In this document: positions 1 through 9,374 of the stretch, one piece after another
Numbering within the stretch: the stretch's first letter is position 1
Layout of the letters: each line of letters begins with the position of its first letter
Assembly: GCA_018240895.1 (NCBI GenBank)
Contig: JAFEEX010000004.1
Location: forward strand, 41,370 to 105,369
Direction of reading: 5' to 3'
Source: Pseudomonadota bacterium
GTDB lineage: Bacteria > Pseudomonadota > Alphaproteobacteria > Sphingomonadales > Sphingomonadaceae
Length of the DNA stretch: 64,000 nt
Position numbers and translations under genes: made by a program
The notes under the pieces: model-generated
What the model saw: only the letters and a program-made list of their open reading frames with translations
What the model was told of the DNA's origin: nothing
Database searches by the model: none

Positions 1-663
1 AAACTGTCAGTGGTCAATCTGACCGGTCTGGTGAGCGCGGCGCCGTGGCTGCCCTGGCGCTGGCTGGTGAACGATCACAACCAGATGATCTTTGGCGCGG
101 GAATCCTGTTTTTCCCGGTGTCCTATGTCCTGGGCGACGTGCTGACCGAGGTTTATGGCTATGCCAACGCGCGCCGCTGTGTGTGGACCGGATTTGCCGC
201 ACTGCTGTTCATGGCTTTCATGAGTTTTGTCGTGGTCGCCATGCCGCCCGCCTCTGGCTGGCCGGGGCAGGCGGCCTATGAAACGGTGTTTGGCAATACC
301 TGGCGGATCGTGGCCGCATCAGTGATCGCGTTCTGGGCCGGGGAATTCGTCAACAGTTTCGTCCTGGCCAAGATGAAGATCGTTACCGGCGGCAGCAAGC
401 TGTGGACCCGCACAATTGGATCAACCGTGTTCGGCCAGGCGGTGGACAGCCTGCTGTTCTATCCGATCGCCTTCCTGGGGATATGGAGCCATGAGCAGGT
501 GCTGAAGGTGCTGGTCACCAACTGGTTCCTGAAGGTAATGTGGGAGGTTCTGCTTACCCCGGTAACCTATGCAGTGGTGGGCTGGCTGAAGCAGCGCGAG
601 GGGGTTGAGGTGTTCGACGAGGGGACCGACTTCTCTCCCTTTGCAAGGGTGAAGTCGGTTTAG
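1..663 (+). CDS. yhhQ: Queuosine precursor transporter (YhhQ/VUT family), 5' partial
   Basis: Inner-membrane protein of the YhhQ (DUF165, VUT) family, which imports the queuosine precursors preQ0/preQ1 in characterised members. The reading frame is open to the first base of the window, so the N-terminus, including probably the first membrane helix, lies outside; the first in-window start-like codon is a GTG at position 10. Visible family features are several hydrophobic helices and the stretch around VLGDVLTEVYGYANARR, followed by GGSKLWTRTIGST. A queF gene for preQ0 reductase lies at 22.4-22.9 kb, consistent with queuosine metabolism in this organism. The family call is firm; the exact substrate is inferred from the family. 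Confidence 0.85.
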   Translation, partial: KLSVVNLTGLVSAAPWLPWRWLVNDHNQMIFGAGILFFPVSYVLGDVLTEVYGYANARRCVWTGFAALLFMAFMSFVVVAMPPASGWPGQAAYETVFGNTWRIVAASVIAFWAGEFVNSFVLAKMKIVTGGSKLWTRTIGSTVFGQAVDSLLFYPIAFLGIWSHEQVLKVLVTNWFLKVMWEVLLTPVTYAVVGWLKQREGVEVFDEGTDFSPFARVKSV

Positions 664-691
664 CCCCCTTCGAACCCAGACCGCGCCGCGT

Positions 692-907
692 TCAATCCGC
701 GATCAGGCCGATGGCGAGATAGATCAGGATCAGCGAACCAAAGCCGAGCAAGGTGCCGGCCACCCAGCCGATCCGGACCAGCGTTACGTCCCAGCCGAAA
801 TAATCGGCCATGCCGGCGCTGACGCCCATGAATTTGCCCCGGGCCTTGTCGAGGCGGAAGCTGCCGCGCGAGGGGGTGGTGCCGTTCGAACGATCGAGCG
901 CGCTCAT
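692..907 (-). CDS. PspC domain protein
   Basis: Protein of 71 residues with a PspC (phage-shock protein C) domain over most of its length: a short polar N-terminus, the motif KFMGVSAGMADYFGWD, then a hydrophobic C-terminal segment (about residues 43-70) that should span the inner membrane. The chosen ATG at 907 overlaps the stop of the small upstream gene (ATGA), which points to translational coupling. A longer open frame reaching 1114 exists but would overrun that small gene. PspC proteins often act in envelope stress, but short stand-alone forms like this are of unproven function. It converges on the queuosine transporter gene. Confidence 0.85.
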   Translation of the reverse strand: MSALDRSNGTTPSRGSFRLDKARGKFMGVSAGMADYFGWDVTLVRIGWVAGTLLGFGSLILIYLAIGLIAD

Positions 908-1044
908 GCCACCACTCCCACATAAGCAGTCGGGGCATTGGTGTTGACCGGCCCGGCGACGGTTCCGCTGAACAGCAGGAATGACAGGGCGAGCGCTGAA
1001 ACGGCGGCGACGATGCGGTTGGCTGCGGCATTGGACTGGGTCAT
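904..1044 (-). CDS. Small secreted or membrane protein upstream of PspC gene
   Basis: Open reading frame of 46 codons starting MTQSNAAANR, with a typical export signal: short N-terminus, hydrophobic run VAAVSALALSFLLF, and a small-residue region (SGTVAG) that could be a cleavage site. A clear Shine-Dalgarno (GGAGA) sits 8 bases before the ATG, and the TGA stop overlaps the ATG of the PspC gene. That combination argues for real translation despite the small size. The mature part would be only about 16-20 residues if cleaved; otherwise it is a single-pass membrane peptide. I do not recognise a named family. Confidence 0.6.
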   Translation of the reverse strand: MTQSNAAANRIVAAVSALALSFLLFSGTVAGPVNTNAPTAYVGVVA

Positions 1045-1260
1045 TTGAAGTCTCCGTTGCTAAGTTCTGGTGCGCTTGCTGCGCATGTAAGAATGATTGC
1101 AGGGACCGTGCCAAATTGCCGAACGGGCAGAAATCCGTGCTTTCCCTCCGATGAACGAAATCTTTCCCTGAGGTGAATGCGCAATATTGGTGAAAATTCC
1201 CAATTATCGGCAGATGCCTTTTGCGTGACGGGCGCGCCGCGCCGCACTATCGCCCGGACC

Positions 1261-2334
1261 ATGGCGCTTGATCGCATCACCCTGACCACGTTTCGCAACC
1301 ACGGCGCCACCCGGCTTGCAGATACCGCACGGTTCAATCTGCTGATCGGGGAGAACGGCGCGGGCAAAACCAATGTGCTGGAGGCCCTGTCGCTGTTCGC
1401 GCCGGGCCGGGGGCTGCGCCGTGCGGGACTGGCGGAAATGCCGGAGCAACAGGGCGACGGCAGCTTTGCGGTCAGCGCCGATCTGGGCAGCGAAATCCGC
1501 ATTGGCACCGGGGTTCGGGCCGATCGGCCCGGACGGCGCATTGCCCAGGTCAACGGGGCGGACTTGCCCGCGGTCAGGCTGGGCGAATGGCTGAGCGTGG
1601 GCTGGCTGACCCCGGCGATGGACCGGCTGTTTGCCGAAGGAGCCGGGGCGCGCCGCCGCTTTCTGGACCGGCTGGCGCTGGCGCTGGAACCGGGCCACGC
1701 CCGCCACGCCGCCCGTCTGGAAGGGGCTCTGCGCGAACGCAACCGGCTGCTCGCCGATCCGGCCGAACCCGATCCGCAGTGGCTTGACGCGATCGAGGCC
1801 CAGTTGGCGGAAGCTGGCGCGGCCGTGTCTCAGGCCCGGGCGCGCACGGCGGCGCAGCTTGGCAGCGCGCTGGCGGCCCTGCCCGATGCTCCTTTCGCGC
1901 GGCCAGAGCTCGATTACCGGCCCGGTGGCCCCGCCTCTGCACCGGATCTGGCCGCCGCCCTTGCCGCCGGACGCCGCCGCGACCGCGCCGCCCAGCGCAC
2001 CCTGACCGGCCCGCACCGCGACGAACTGGGCGTAACCATGGCGGGCAAAGGCCAGGCGGCGGCGGAATGCTCGACCGGAGAGCAGAAGGCCATGCTGATC
2101 GCGATCACGCTGGCCCATGCCGGGCTGCTTGACGGCGCGCGGCCATCGCTGCTGCTGCTTGACGAGGTGGCGGCGCACCTTGACCCGGTCCGCCGCACGG
2201 CCCTGTTCGATCGGCTGCGCGGCGGCGCGGCACAGGTCTGGCTGACCGGAACCGAGCTGCCCCCGTTTGAGCCGATCGCCGGAGAGGCCGCGATCTGGCG
2301 CGTGGCCGATGGAACGGTGGAGCGGCTGTCCTGA
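1261..2334 (+). CDS. recF: DNA replication and repair protein RecF
   Basis: RecF, an SMC-like ATPase that with RecO and RecR loads RecA at single-strand gaps. The 357-residue product is close to the family length. The Walker A motif GENGAGKT is at residues 30-37, the ABC-type signature is STGEQKAML near the C-terminus, and the Walker B/D-loop reads LLLLDEVAAHLD. I chose the ATG at 1261 (MALDRITLTTFRNH), because RecF proteins begin with this strand; an ATG at 1177 in frame would add 28 residues without similarity to the family. It is not next to dnaA, dnaN or gyrB here. The cytosolic role is from family knowledge. Confidence 0.93.
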   Translation: MALDRITLTTFRNHGATRLADTARFNLLIGENGAGKTNVLEALSLFAPGRGLRRAGLAEMPEQQGDGSFAVSADLGSEIRIGTGVRADRPGRRIAQVNGADLPAVRLGEWLSVGWLTPAMDRLFAEGAGARRRFLDRLALALEPGHARHAARLEGALRERNRLLADPAEPDPQWLDAIEAQLAEAGAAVSQARARTAAQLGSALAALPDAPFARPELDYRPGGPASAPDLAAALAAGRRRDRAAQRTLTGPHRDELGVTMAGKGQAAAECSTGEQKAMLIAITLAHAGLLDGARPSLLLLDEVAAHLDPVRRTALFDRLRGGAAQVWLTGTELPPFEPIAGEAAIWRVADGTVERLS

Positions 2335-2354
2335 TTTCTGCCGCCGGCGAAGGC

Positions 2355-3065
2355 CTATTTCTGGTCCGGCAACTGCTTCGCCACCTGATCCACGGTGGCC
2401 CCCACCAACAGGTCAATCCCGGCGGCGGTGGGATGGATGTGATCGGCCTGCACCAGCGCGGGCTTGTCAACCACCGGTTGCAGAAAAAAGGGAACCAGCC
2501 CCGCCCCGAACTTTTTGGCCAGCGCGGGATAGATGGGGTTGAACTTTGCTGCATAGTCCGCCCCCAGGTTGGGCGCGGCGATCATCCCCATCAGCACTGC
2601 CGGCACCTTGCGATCGCGCAGCTTGGCCAGAATCGCATCAAGGTTGGCGCGGGTCTGCTCTGGCGGCAAGCCACGCAGCATATCGTTGCCGCCCAGACTG
2701 ATGATCACCAGCGCCGGCGGCTTTTGCAGGCTGTTCAGGGTAAAATCCAGCCGCTGCAATCCGCCCACCGTGGTATCGCCGGAAACCCCGGCGTTCATGA
2801 TCCGGGCGTTGAGCCCGCGTGCGCGCAGCGCGGTTTCCAGCCTTGCCGGATAGCTTTGCCCCGGTTCCAGCCCGTATCCGGCAAACAGACTGTCACCCAG
2901 CGCCACGATTTGCATCTCTGCCGCCTTCACCGGGGATGGCGGCGGCGCATCACTGTGCGCCGGGGCGGTGCTGGCCTGAGGCTGCGGTGCGCCAGAACCA
3001 CAGGCGGACAGCAGCATTGTCAGGACAACAGCACTTGCAACCAGACCGCCGCGCAACCATTTCAT
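2355..3065 (-). CDS. tesA: Arylesterase/lysophospholipase TesA-like SGNH hydrolase, lipoprotein
   Basis: SGNH/GDSL hydrolase of 236 residues. It begins with a lipoprotein signal peptide ending in the lipobox LSAC (Cys22), then a Pro/Ala-rich linker to about residue 48. The catalytic block I is ALGDSLFAGYG with Ser59, block III is SLGGNDML, and block V is DHIHP (Asp208, His211). Members hydrolyse acyl esters or thioesters in the periplasm. The gene is divergent from an ABC transporter pair similar to ybbA-ybbP, the same arrangement as tesA-ybbAP in Escherichia coli. The lipid anchor is a difference from the soluble E. coli TesA. Substrate is not predictable from sequence. Confidence 0.87.
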   Translation of the reverse strand: MKWLRGGLVASAVVLTMLLSACGSGAPQPQASTAPAHSDAPPPSPVKAAEMQIVALGDSLFAGYGLEPGQSYPARLETALRARGLNARIMNAGVSGDTTVGGLQRLDFTLNSLQKPPALVIISLGGNDMLRGLPPEQTRANLDAILAKLRDRKVPAVLMGMIAAPNLGADYAAKFNPIYPALAKKFGAGLVPFFLQPVVDKPALVQADHIHPTAAGIDLLVGATVDQVAKQLPDQK

Positions 3066-3111
3066 CGGGTAACCTCCTGATCTTTCCCCCTAGCTATGGC
3101 ATCCCGCAACC

Positions 3112-3816
3112 GTGACAAGCCCTCTTTCGGCGCCGCAACCCGCTATCGCCGCTTCGAACCTTACCCTTGCGCTTGGCCAAGGCAGCAGCGCGGTGGAAAT
3201 TCTGCGCGGGATCAGTCTGTCAGTGCCGCAGGGGCAGACGCTGGCCCTGCTTGGCCCGTCAGGCTCTGGCAAAAGCTCGCTGATGGCGGTGCTGGCCGGG
3301 CTGGAACGGGCAAGCAGGGGATCGCTGCAAGTGGCGGGCGCCGATTTTGCCGCGCTTGACGAAGATGCGCTGGCAGCGGCCCGGCGCGGACGGATCGGCA
3401 TCGTACTGCAGGCATTTCATCTGCTGCCGACCATGACCGCGCTGGAAAACGTGATGACCCCGCTGGAACTTGCCGGGCAAGTCGACGCGCGTGACCGCGC
3501 CGCGGCGGAACTGGCGGCGGTGGGGCTGGGGCACCGGCTTGATCACTATCCGGCGCAGCTTTCCGGCGGGGAGCAGCAACGCGTTGCCATCGCCCGCGCC
3601 CTGGCCCCGCGCCCCGCGCTGGTCTTTGCCGACGAGCCGACCGGCAATCTGGACCACGCCACGGGTGAAGCGATCATGGACCTGCTGTTTGCCCGCCGCG
3701 CGGAAACCGGCGCGACGCTGGTGGTGATCACTCACGATCCGGCGCTGGCCGCGCGGTGCGAGCGGGTGGTGACATTGGCGGACGGTCTGGTGGCGAGCGA
3801 CCACGGTGGCCGGTAA
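3112..3816 (+). CDS. ybbA: ABC transporter ATP-binding protein (YbbA/LolD-type)
   Basis: ATPase subunit of 234 residues of the MacB/LolD/YbbA group. Walker A is GPSGSGKS (residues 48-55), the Q-loop is [10 protein letters not shown], the signature is LSGGEQQR (150-157) and Walker B is VFADEP (171-176) followed by TGNLD. It begins with GTG at 3112, in the gap divergent from tesA, and its last 11 bases overlap the permease gene, so the two are probably one transcription unit. Family members couple ATP hydrolysis to movements of FtsX-like permeases that act on periplasmic or outer-membrane lipids, proteins or small molecules. The transported cargo is unknown. Confidence 0.9.
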   Translation: MTSPLSAPQPAIAASNLTLALGQGSSAVEILRGISLSVPQGQTLALLGPSGSGKSSLMAVLAGLERASRGSLQVAGADFAALDEDALAAARRGRIGIVLQAFHLLPTMTALENVMTPLELAGQVDARDRAAAELAAVGLGHRLDHYPAQLSGGEQQRVAIARALAPRPALVFADEPTGNLDHATGEAIMDLLFARRAETGATLVVITHDPALAARCERVVTLADGLVASDHGGR

Positions 3817-6337
3817 CGCCGCGCCCCTGCCCTGGTCCGCCGCCTGGACGATTGCCCGGCGCGATCTTTCCGCACGGTTTCGCGGGCTGCGGCTGCTGCT
3901 GGTCTGCCTGTTCCTGGGTGTGGGCGCGCTGGCCGCGATCGGCACCCTGACCGGCGCGATCGAGCGTGAACTGAAGGATCGCGGTCAGCACATCCTGGGC
4001 GGTGATTTACAAGTTGAGGTGTGGCAGCGCACGCCAAGCCCAGCGGAACGGGACGCCTTTACCGAACTGGGCAAGGTTTCCGGCGGCCTAAGGCTTCAGG
4101 CCATGGCCACCAACGGCGCGCTGGCTTCCCCCGTGGAACTGAAAGCGGTGGACAGCGCCTGGCCGCTGGTCGGGCGGCTGATGCTGGCCGATGGCCGCGC
4201 CGCAGGTGCCCCGCCGGCGGGCACGGCCTGGCTCTCGCCCGATGCCGCCGCCCGGCTGGGCTCGGCGAGCGGCGGCACCGTGACCATCGGCGGCAAGGCC
4301 CTGCGCGTGGGCGGATTGATTGCGGATGAGCCGGACCGGCTGAGCGAAGGCTTCACCCTTGGCCCGGCGGTGATCGTTCCGGCGGACTTTCCCGCCAGTG
4401 CGGGACTGACCAGCCCCGGCGCGATGTACCGATCAAAAACACGGATCCTGCTGCCGCGCGGCGGCGATCCCGTGGTGGCGATCGACCGGTTGAAAGCGCG
4501 GTTCCCCGATGCCGGCTTCACCTATCGCCAGCGGGACAAGGCCGCCCCCGGCGCGGAAAGCTTTGTGACCCGGATGGGCGAATTTCTGGTGCTGGTTGGT
4601 CTGGCCGCGCTGGTGATCGCCGGAATCGGCATCGGCGGTGGGGTTTCATCCTATCTTGAGGCGCGCCGCACCAGCATCGCCACGCTGAAGGTGCTGGGCG
4701 CGACCAGCGGCGATATTGCGCGGGTCTATCTGTTGCAGATTGCCGCCGCCGCGCTGATCGGCAGCCTGGCCGGTTTGGCCGGGGGCGTATTGGTGACGCC
4801 GCTGCTGGGCAAGGCGCTGGGCACACTGCTGCCGGTTGCGCCGGGCTTTGTGATCGATCCGGCGGCGCTGGGCCGCGCCGCGCTTTATGGCCTGCTGGTG
4901 GCGCTGGTCTTTGCCGCGCCGCCGCTGCTTGCCGCGCGCCGCTTTCCGGCCATGGCGCTGATGCGGGCGCGGGTTTCCCCGCTGGCCGGGGGATGGCGCG
5001 ATGCAGTGCTGCCGGTGGCTGGCGGAGTGGCGGCGATTGCGGCGCTGGCCTTGCTCACTGCCGCGCAGGTCACCGTGACGGCGTGGTTTCTGGCTGGGTC
5101 AGCGGCGCTGCTGGCGCTGCTTGGCCTGCTGGGCTGGGCGATCCGCCGTGTCGCGGCGCGCCTGCCGCGTCCCCGCCGTCCGCTGCTGCGCATTGCTCTG
5201 GCCAACCTGCACCGCCCGGGCGCGCAGACCGGCGCGCTGGTGACGGCCCTGGGCTTTGGCCTGTCAGCCTTCGTCACCCTGGCGGCGGTGCAAACCAGTC
5301 TGGACGCCAACATTGCCGCGCGGGTGCCGCAGCGTGCGCCCGACTATTTCGTGCTCGACGTGCCGCGCGACCGGGCCGACGCCTTTCGCGCCGCCGTGGC
5401 GCACCAGGCACCCCAAGCGCGGGTCCGGCTGGTGCCATCGCTGCGCGGGGCTATTCTGGCCTATGGTCCGGCCGACCGCATGACCCGGGTGGCCGATCTG
5501 AAGGCCGTGCCCGAAGATGCCTGGGCGCTGCGCGGCGAGCGGGGGCTGACCTATTCAGACAGCGTGCCCGAAGGCAATTCGGTGACCGCCGGCCAGTGGT
5601 GGCCAGCCGGTTATGCCGGGCCGCCGCTGGTATCGGTGGACGAGAAACTGGCGAATACGCTGGGCCTGCACATTGGCGACAGCCTGACTATCAGCCTGCT
5701 TGGGGTGGAGCGCACCGCCCGAATCGCCGCACTCCGCCGGATCGACTGGGATTCGATGGGCTTCAACTATGTGCTGGTGTTCAGCCCCAATGCCATATCA
5801 GACGCCCCGCACAACCTTGCCGCGACGATCAACCTGCCGCCGCGCACTGACAAGGGGGGCCTGCTGCGCACCCTGGTGCGCGATTTCCCCTCCAGTTCGG
5901 TGATAGAGGTAGGCGGGGTGCTGCGCCAGGCCCGCGATCTGCTGGGCCAGGTCAGCCTGGCGATCCTGGCGGCGGCATCGGTGGCGGTGCTGGCGGGGGT
6001 TGCCGTGCTGCTGGGCGCGATTGCCGCAGCACGGGCCAGCCGGCTCTACGACAATGTCATCCTGCGGGTGCTGGGGGCCAGCCGGGGGCAGCTTCTGGCG
6101 CTGCAACTGGCCGAGTATGCGCTGCTGTCCGCCGTGCTGGCGCTGGTTGCGCTGGCGCTGGGATCGGCGCTGGGCTGGCTGATCGTGGTCAGGATGTTCA
6201 GCTTTGACTGGCTGCCGGACTGGCCGCGCGTTCTGGCCGTGCTGGGCGGCGGACTGACGCTGGTGATCGGCTTCGCCCTGGCCGCCTCGCTCCCATTGTT
6301 GAGAGCGAAGCCGGCCCAGGCATTGAGGGAGCTTTGA
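3806..6337 (+). CDS. ybbP: FtsX-like ABC transporter permease (YbbP-like)
   Basis: Large permease of 843 residues with an N-terminal membrane helix (about 27-47), a long periplasmic MacB-like region, and two FtsX domains with helices near residues 260-400 and 700-840, plus a central group of helices around 405-450. This four-plus-four-plus-extra helix layout is that of YbbP-type permeases. It starts with GTG at 3806 inside the end of the ATPase gene, suggesting coupling. The second FtsX domain contains the typical VILRVLGASRGQLLALQ coupling segment, matched by IATLKVLGATSGDIARV in the first. It ends 3 bases from the convergent DUF805 gene. Function in the envelope is inferred; no substrate is known. 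Confidence 0.88.
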   Translation: MAGNAAPLPWSAAWTIARRDLSARFRGLRLLLVCLFLGVGALAAIGTLTGAIERELKDRGQHILGGDLQVEVWQRTPSPAERDAFTELGKVSGGLRLQAMATNGALASPVELKAVDSAWPLVGRLMLADGRAAGAPPAGTAWLSPDAAARLGSASGGTVTIGGKALRVGGLIADEPDRLSEGFTLGPAVIVPADFPASAGLTSPGAMYRSKTRILLPRGGDPVVAIDRLKARFPDAGFTYRQRDKAAPGAESFVTRMGEFLVLVGLAALVIAGIGIGGGVSSYLEARRTSIATLKVLGATSGDIARVYLLQIAAAALIGSLAGLAGGVLVTPLLGKALGTLLPVAPGFVIDPAALGRAALYGLLVALVFAAPPLLAARRFPAMALMRARVSPLAGGWRDAVLPVAGGVAAIAALALLTAAQVTVTAWFLAGSAALLALLGLLGWAIRRVAARLPRPRRPLLRIALANLHRPGAQTGALVTALGFGLSAFVTLAAVQTSLDANIAARVPQRAPDYFVLDVPRDRADAFRAAVAHQAPQARVRLVPSLRGAILAYGPADRMTRVADLKAVPEDAWALRGERGLTYSDSVPEGNSVTAGQWWPAGYAGPPLVSVDEKLANTLGLHIGDSLTISLLGVERTARIAALRRIDWDSMGFNYVLVFSPNAISDAPHNLAATINLPPRTDKGGLLRTLVRDFPSSSVIEVGGVLRQARDLLGQVSLAILAAASVAVLAGVAVLLGAIAAARASRLYDNVILRVLGASRGQLLALQLAEYALLSAVLALVALALGSALGWLIVVRMFSFDWLPDWPRVLAVLGGGLTLVIGFALAASLPLLRAKPAQALREL

Positions 6338-6340
6338 CGC

Positions 6341-6793
6341 TCAGTTAAACACGTCCGCGCTGTAGGGATTGAGCGGGTCCGGACCGAACCGGTTTGCGCC
6401 CGGTGTGCCGGGCAGGGCCATGATGACCAGATTGGCAAGAGAGGCAAGCCACCCGATGAAGGGTATTCTGCCAAGAATTGCGAAGCCGATAACCCACCAG
6501 CCCGACATATCGCGATCATGGAACCGGCGAACCGCGACGGCGATGCCCGGAATGAAACTGCCCAGCCAGAACAGGGCCAGCAACCCGGCCCCCACATAGA
6601 ACATCGTGCCAAAATCCTCCGCGCTGACGGGGATTTGACCCGACCTGTTCGGGGCATACCCGCCCGCCATCATCAAAACCACGCAGAGCAGCGTCACCAG
6701 GCCGGCAAGCAGTGTGAACATCCAGTATTCCCGGCGCGTCGAACGACCGCTGAATTCCGCATAACGACGATAGGGAAGAACCATCCATTCCAT
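6341..6793 (-). CDS. DUF805 membrane protein
   Basis: Protein of 150 residues with the DUF805 signature: an N-terminal FSGRSTRREYWMF segment, then hydrophobic helices near residues 28-50, 67-90 and 103-130, with the RRFHDRDMSGWW motif between the second and third. The ATG at 6793 was chosen because GGGAG lies just upstream and the family begins at this point; the open frame continues to 6937 without similarity. DUF805 proteins are small inner-membrane proteins of unknown function. The gene is convergent with the ABC permease and upstream of nothing obvious; the segment between it and the receptor gene holds a terminator. Confidence 0.85.
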   Translation of the reverse strand: MEWMVLPYRRYAEFSGRSTRREYWMFTLLAGLVTLLCVVLMMAGGYAPNRSGQIPVSAEDFGTMFYVGAGLLALFWLGSFIPGIAVAVRRFHDRDMSGWWVIGFAILGRIPFIGWLASLANLVIMALPGTPGANRFGPDPLNPYSADVFN

Positions 6794-6854
6794 TGCCAAC
6801 TCCCGCACAAAATGTTGCCGGTTAGGGACCACATTTTTCTTGCTTGAACAAACG

Positions 6855-6882
6855 AAAAAGGGGGCTGCAAGCAGCCCCCTTT
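6855..6882 (-). terminator. Rho-independent terminator of the TonB receptor gene
   Basis: Perfect 12-bp inverted repeat AAAGGGGGCTGC / GCAGCCCCCTTT with an AA centre. Read on the minus strand it follows the receptor stop codon by about 25 bases and is followed by a run of five T residues (complement of positions 6855-6859). This is a textbook intrinsic terminator. Confidence 0.88.
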
Positions 6883-6908
6883 CCATTCGTCTTGGCGCAA
6901 GCGCCGGA

Positions 6909-9374
6909 TCAGAACTTGAACTTGGCCGCGACGCCATAGGTCCGCGGCTGATTGATGTAGCCCGAGATCGAACCCGCCTGAGCCACCGAATCGAAGATAT
7001 CGGTGATCGAACGGTAATCGAGCAGGTTACGCCCCCACACCGTCAGTTCCAGGCCATTGTGCATAGCCCAGGTGAGCGAGGCGTTGAGATCACGCGTTTC
7101 GCTGCGGAAGGGACGGGCGATCGCCAGGTTGGCGGCGGTGCTGCCGAAATTGAGCAGCCCCTGTTCAACCTGCGCCGGTGCGGTGTAGTTGAAATCGCCG
7201 CGGGCGATAACGTGGTCGGAATTGCCCAGTTCCTTGTCCCACTGCGCGCCAAAGCTGGCGGACAGCTTTGAAACGCTGAGCACGTGCTGGCCCGAAATGT
7301 CGCCCCAGGGCGAATTCTTGAAGCTGTCGTACTTGGGATCGAGATAGGTCATCGCCAGCGACAGGGTCAGTTCACGAGTGGGGTTGACCCGCCCATCGAA
7401 TTCGATCCCGAAGGTCGATTGCTTTTCCGCGTTGCCGAACAGGAAGCCGGTGCCGGTAAAGGTGTTGGTCTGGAAGTTCTTGATCGACTGCTTGAACACC
7501 GTGAGGTTGGCCGAGGCGAGGCCCCAGTTACCCTTGATCCCGGCTTCGTAAACGGTCGATTCTTCCGGTGCGGCAAACCGCGAACCCGCCGCCAGATTGG
7601 GCAGTCCGCCACCATTGGCAATGATCGTGGCCAGATCGGCCGCGGTCGGGCGGCTGTCACGCGACAGGTTGAACGAGCTGGCCTTGAAGCCGGTCGCATA
7701 GCTGGCATAGACGTTGAGCCCGCGGTTGATCTTGTAAGCAACGCGCGCGTTGTAGGTCCATTTGCCGTCACGGGTCTTGCCGCTTTCCACCGCATTGGGG
7801 AAGTTGAGGAACGGCGGCAGGAACTGGATCGGCTTCAGCGCCGCGAAAGCTGCGGGCAGCGGCACGGCGGAAAACAGATCGGTCGAGCGCGAATTGCTGC
7901 TGACGTCCTTGGCATCGTGAGTGTAGTTTCCGCCCAGGGTGATGGTCAGATCCTCGATCGGCTTCAGATCCACGTTGCCGAATACCGACCAGGCTTCATC
8001 CTTCTGGTGCATCTGGTTGAAGAAGCCCTGACCAGACTGCCAGAACGTGTTTGCCGGCGCGCCAATCAGCGCCTCGACACTGTTGGCGTTCAGCGCGCCG
8101 CCGGTTGCACCCTGGATCAGCAGGCTGACATAGGGACGGAAATCCTTGCCATAGACGATCTGGTCAGCGGTATTGAGCTTTTCGTTGAAGTAATAGCCGC
8201 CCAGCAGGAAGTTGACCGGCCCTTCAAGATTGGAGGCGATCCGCAGTTCCTGTGTGAAGGTGTGAATCTTCGCATGGCCGATGTTCGCGCCCGAGGCGAG
8301 AGCCGCGCTGGTGAAATCGACATCCTGCGCCGCATCGATCTTGGTATCGCGGTATGCGGTGATCGAGGTCAGCGTCAGCGGCCCCATGGTGTAATCGATC
8401 TGGCCGGAAAGACCCCAGTTGCGCACCTTGCTGGTCGGCACGACATCGCTGTAAACCACATCGTCGAAGGGGGTCAGGTAGCTGTTGACCTGGCCGCCAA
8501 CCAGCCGGACCGCGCCGGTCGCGGCCGAGGGGCGCAGGTTGACAACGCCGCAGCACTTTTCGTCGATCTTGTCATAGTCCGCGATCAGCCGCACCTTCAG
8601 GTTGTCGGTCGGATCAAAGCGGAGCTGGCCGCGGGCGAACCAGCGGTTGCGGTTGTTCATGTCATCGCCGTTGAAGGCGTTGGTCAGATAGCCATCGCGG
8701 CGGTTGTACCCGGCCGAGATGCTGGCGGCGATGGTATCGGTCAAACCGCCGGTGATGTACCCCTTGACCACGGCAGCGTTGTAGTTGCCATAGGACCCTT
8801 CGACGCTGCCACCGAAATTGTAGCTCGGTTCGCGCGTGACGATCGAGATCACGCCGGCGCTGGCGTTCTTGCCGAACAGGGTCGATTGCGGACCGCGCAG
8901 CACTTCGACGCGCTGGATTTCGGGAAGATCGCTGATCTGCGAGATCGCGCGGCTGCGATAGACGCCATCGACGAACACCGCGACCGAGGGTTCCAGGCCC
9001 AGGTTGTTGCCGCTGGTGCCAAAGCCGCGCACGGCATAGCTGGTGGCGGCCTGGCTCTGGTTCTGGCTGACCTTCAGCGACGGGACAACCGACGAAAGAT
9101 CGGTGATGTCGCGGATCTGCGCGCGCTCGATCGTCGATGCGGTAGTCACGCTGACCGCAACAGGGGTATCCTGCAGGGTCTTTTCGCGCTTGGTCGCGGT
9201 GATGACGATTTCGTTGCCTTCACCTTCGACAGGCTCGGCCTGATCCTGCGGCGCAGCAGGCTGGGCCTCTTCCTGGGCCTGGGCCAGGCCAGGGGCGGCA
9301 AACGTGCAAAGCGCAATACCCAACAGCAACGCGGAACGCTTCGAGCCGGATTGACCGGCAGCATATAATTTCAT
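6909..9374 (-). CDS. TonB-dependent outer-membrane receptor
   Basis: Outer-membrane receptor of 821 residues. A signal peptide ending near AQA|QEEA is followed by an acidic Pro/Gln linker, a TonB box-like EIVITATKREK, and the plug domain (DTPVAVSV, RGFGTSG, DGVYRSR, VEVLRGPQSTLFGKNASAG). The C-terminal barrel closes with a terminal aromatic residue (AAKFKF). I start at ATG 9374 because a GTG twelve bases upstream is part of the Shine-Dalgarno (GTGAGG, 6 bases before the ATG). These receptors import siderophores, vitamin B12, or in sphingomonads often carbohydrates and aromatic compounds; the substrate here is not evident and no transport operon flanks it. A strong terminator follows. Confidence 0.92.
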   Translation of the reverse strand: MKLYAAGQSGSKRSALLLGIALCTFAAPGLAQAQEEAQPAAPQDQAEPVEGEGNEIVITATKREKTLQDTPVAVSVTTASTIERAQIRDITDLSSVVPSLKVSQNQSQAATSYAVRGFGTSGNNLGLEPSVAVFVDGVYRSRAISQISDLPEIQRVEVLRGPQSTLFGKNASAGVISIVTREPSYNFGGSVEGSYGNYNAAVVKGYITGGLTDTIAASISAGYNRRDGYLTNAFNGDDMNNRNRWFARGQLRFDPTDNLKVRLIADYDKIDEKCCGVVNLRPSAATGAVRLVGGQVNSYLTPFDDVVYSDVVPTSKVRNWGLSGQIDYTMGPLTLTSITAYRDTKIDAAQDVDFTSAALASGANIGHAKIHTFTQELRIASNLEGPVNFLLGGYYFNEKLNTADQIVYGKDFRPYVSLLIQGATGGALNANSVEALIGAPANTFWQSGQGFFNQMHQKDEAWSVFGNVDLKPIEDLTITLGGNYTHDAKDVSSNSRSTDLFSAVPLPAAFAALKPIQFLPPFLNFPNAVESGKTRDGKWTYNARVAYKINRGLNVYASYATGFKASSFNLSRDSRPTAADLATIIANGGGLPNLAAGSRFAAPEESTVYEAGIKGNWGLASANLTVFKQSIKNFQTNTFTGTGFLFGNAEKQSTFGIEFDGRVNPTRELTLSLAMTYLDPKYDSFKNSPWGDISGQHVLSVSKLSASFGAQWDKELGNSDHVIARGDFNYTAPAQVEQGLLNFGSTAANLAIARPFRSETRDLNASLTWAMHNGLELTVWGRNLLDYRSITDIFDSVAQAGSISGYINQPRTYGVAAKFKF

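Noticed and set aside
7284-9368. 694-codon open frame on the plus strand opposite the TonB receptor
   Set aside because: It mirrors the receptor gene in a high-GC antisense frame, has no recognisable domain, and the receptor on the other strand has clear plug and barrel motifs.
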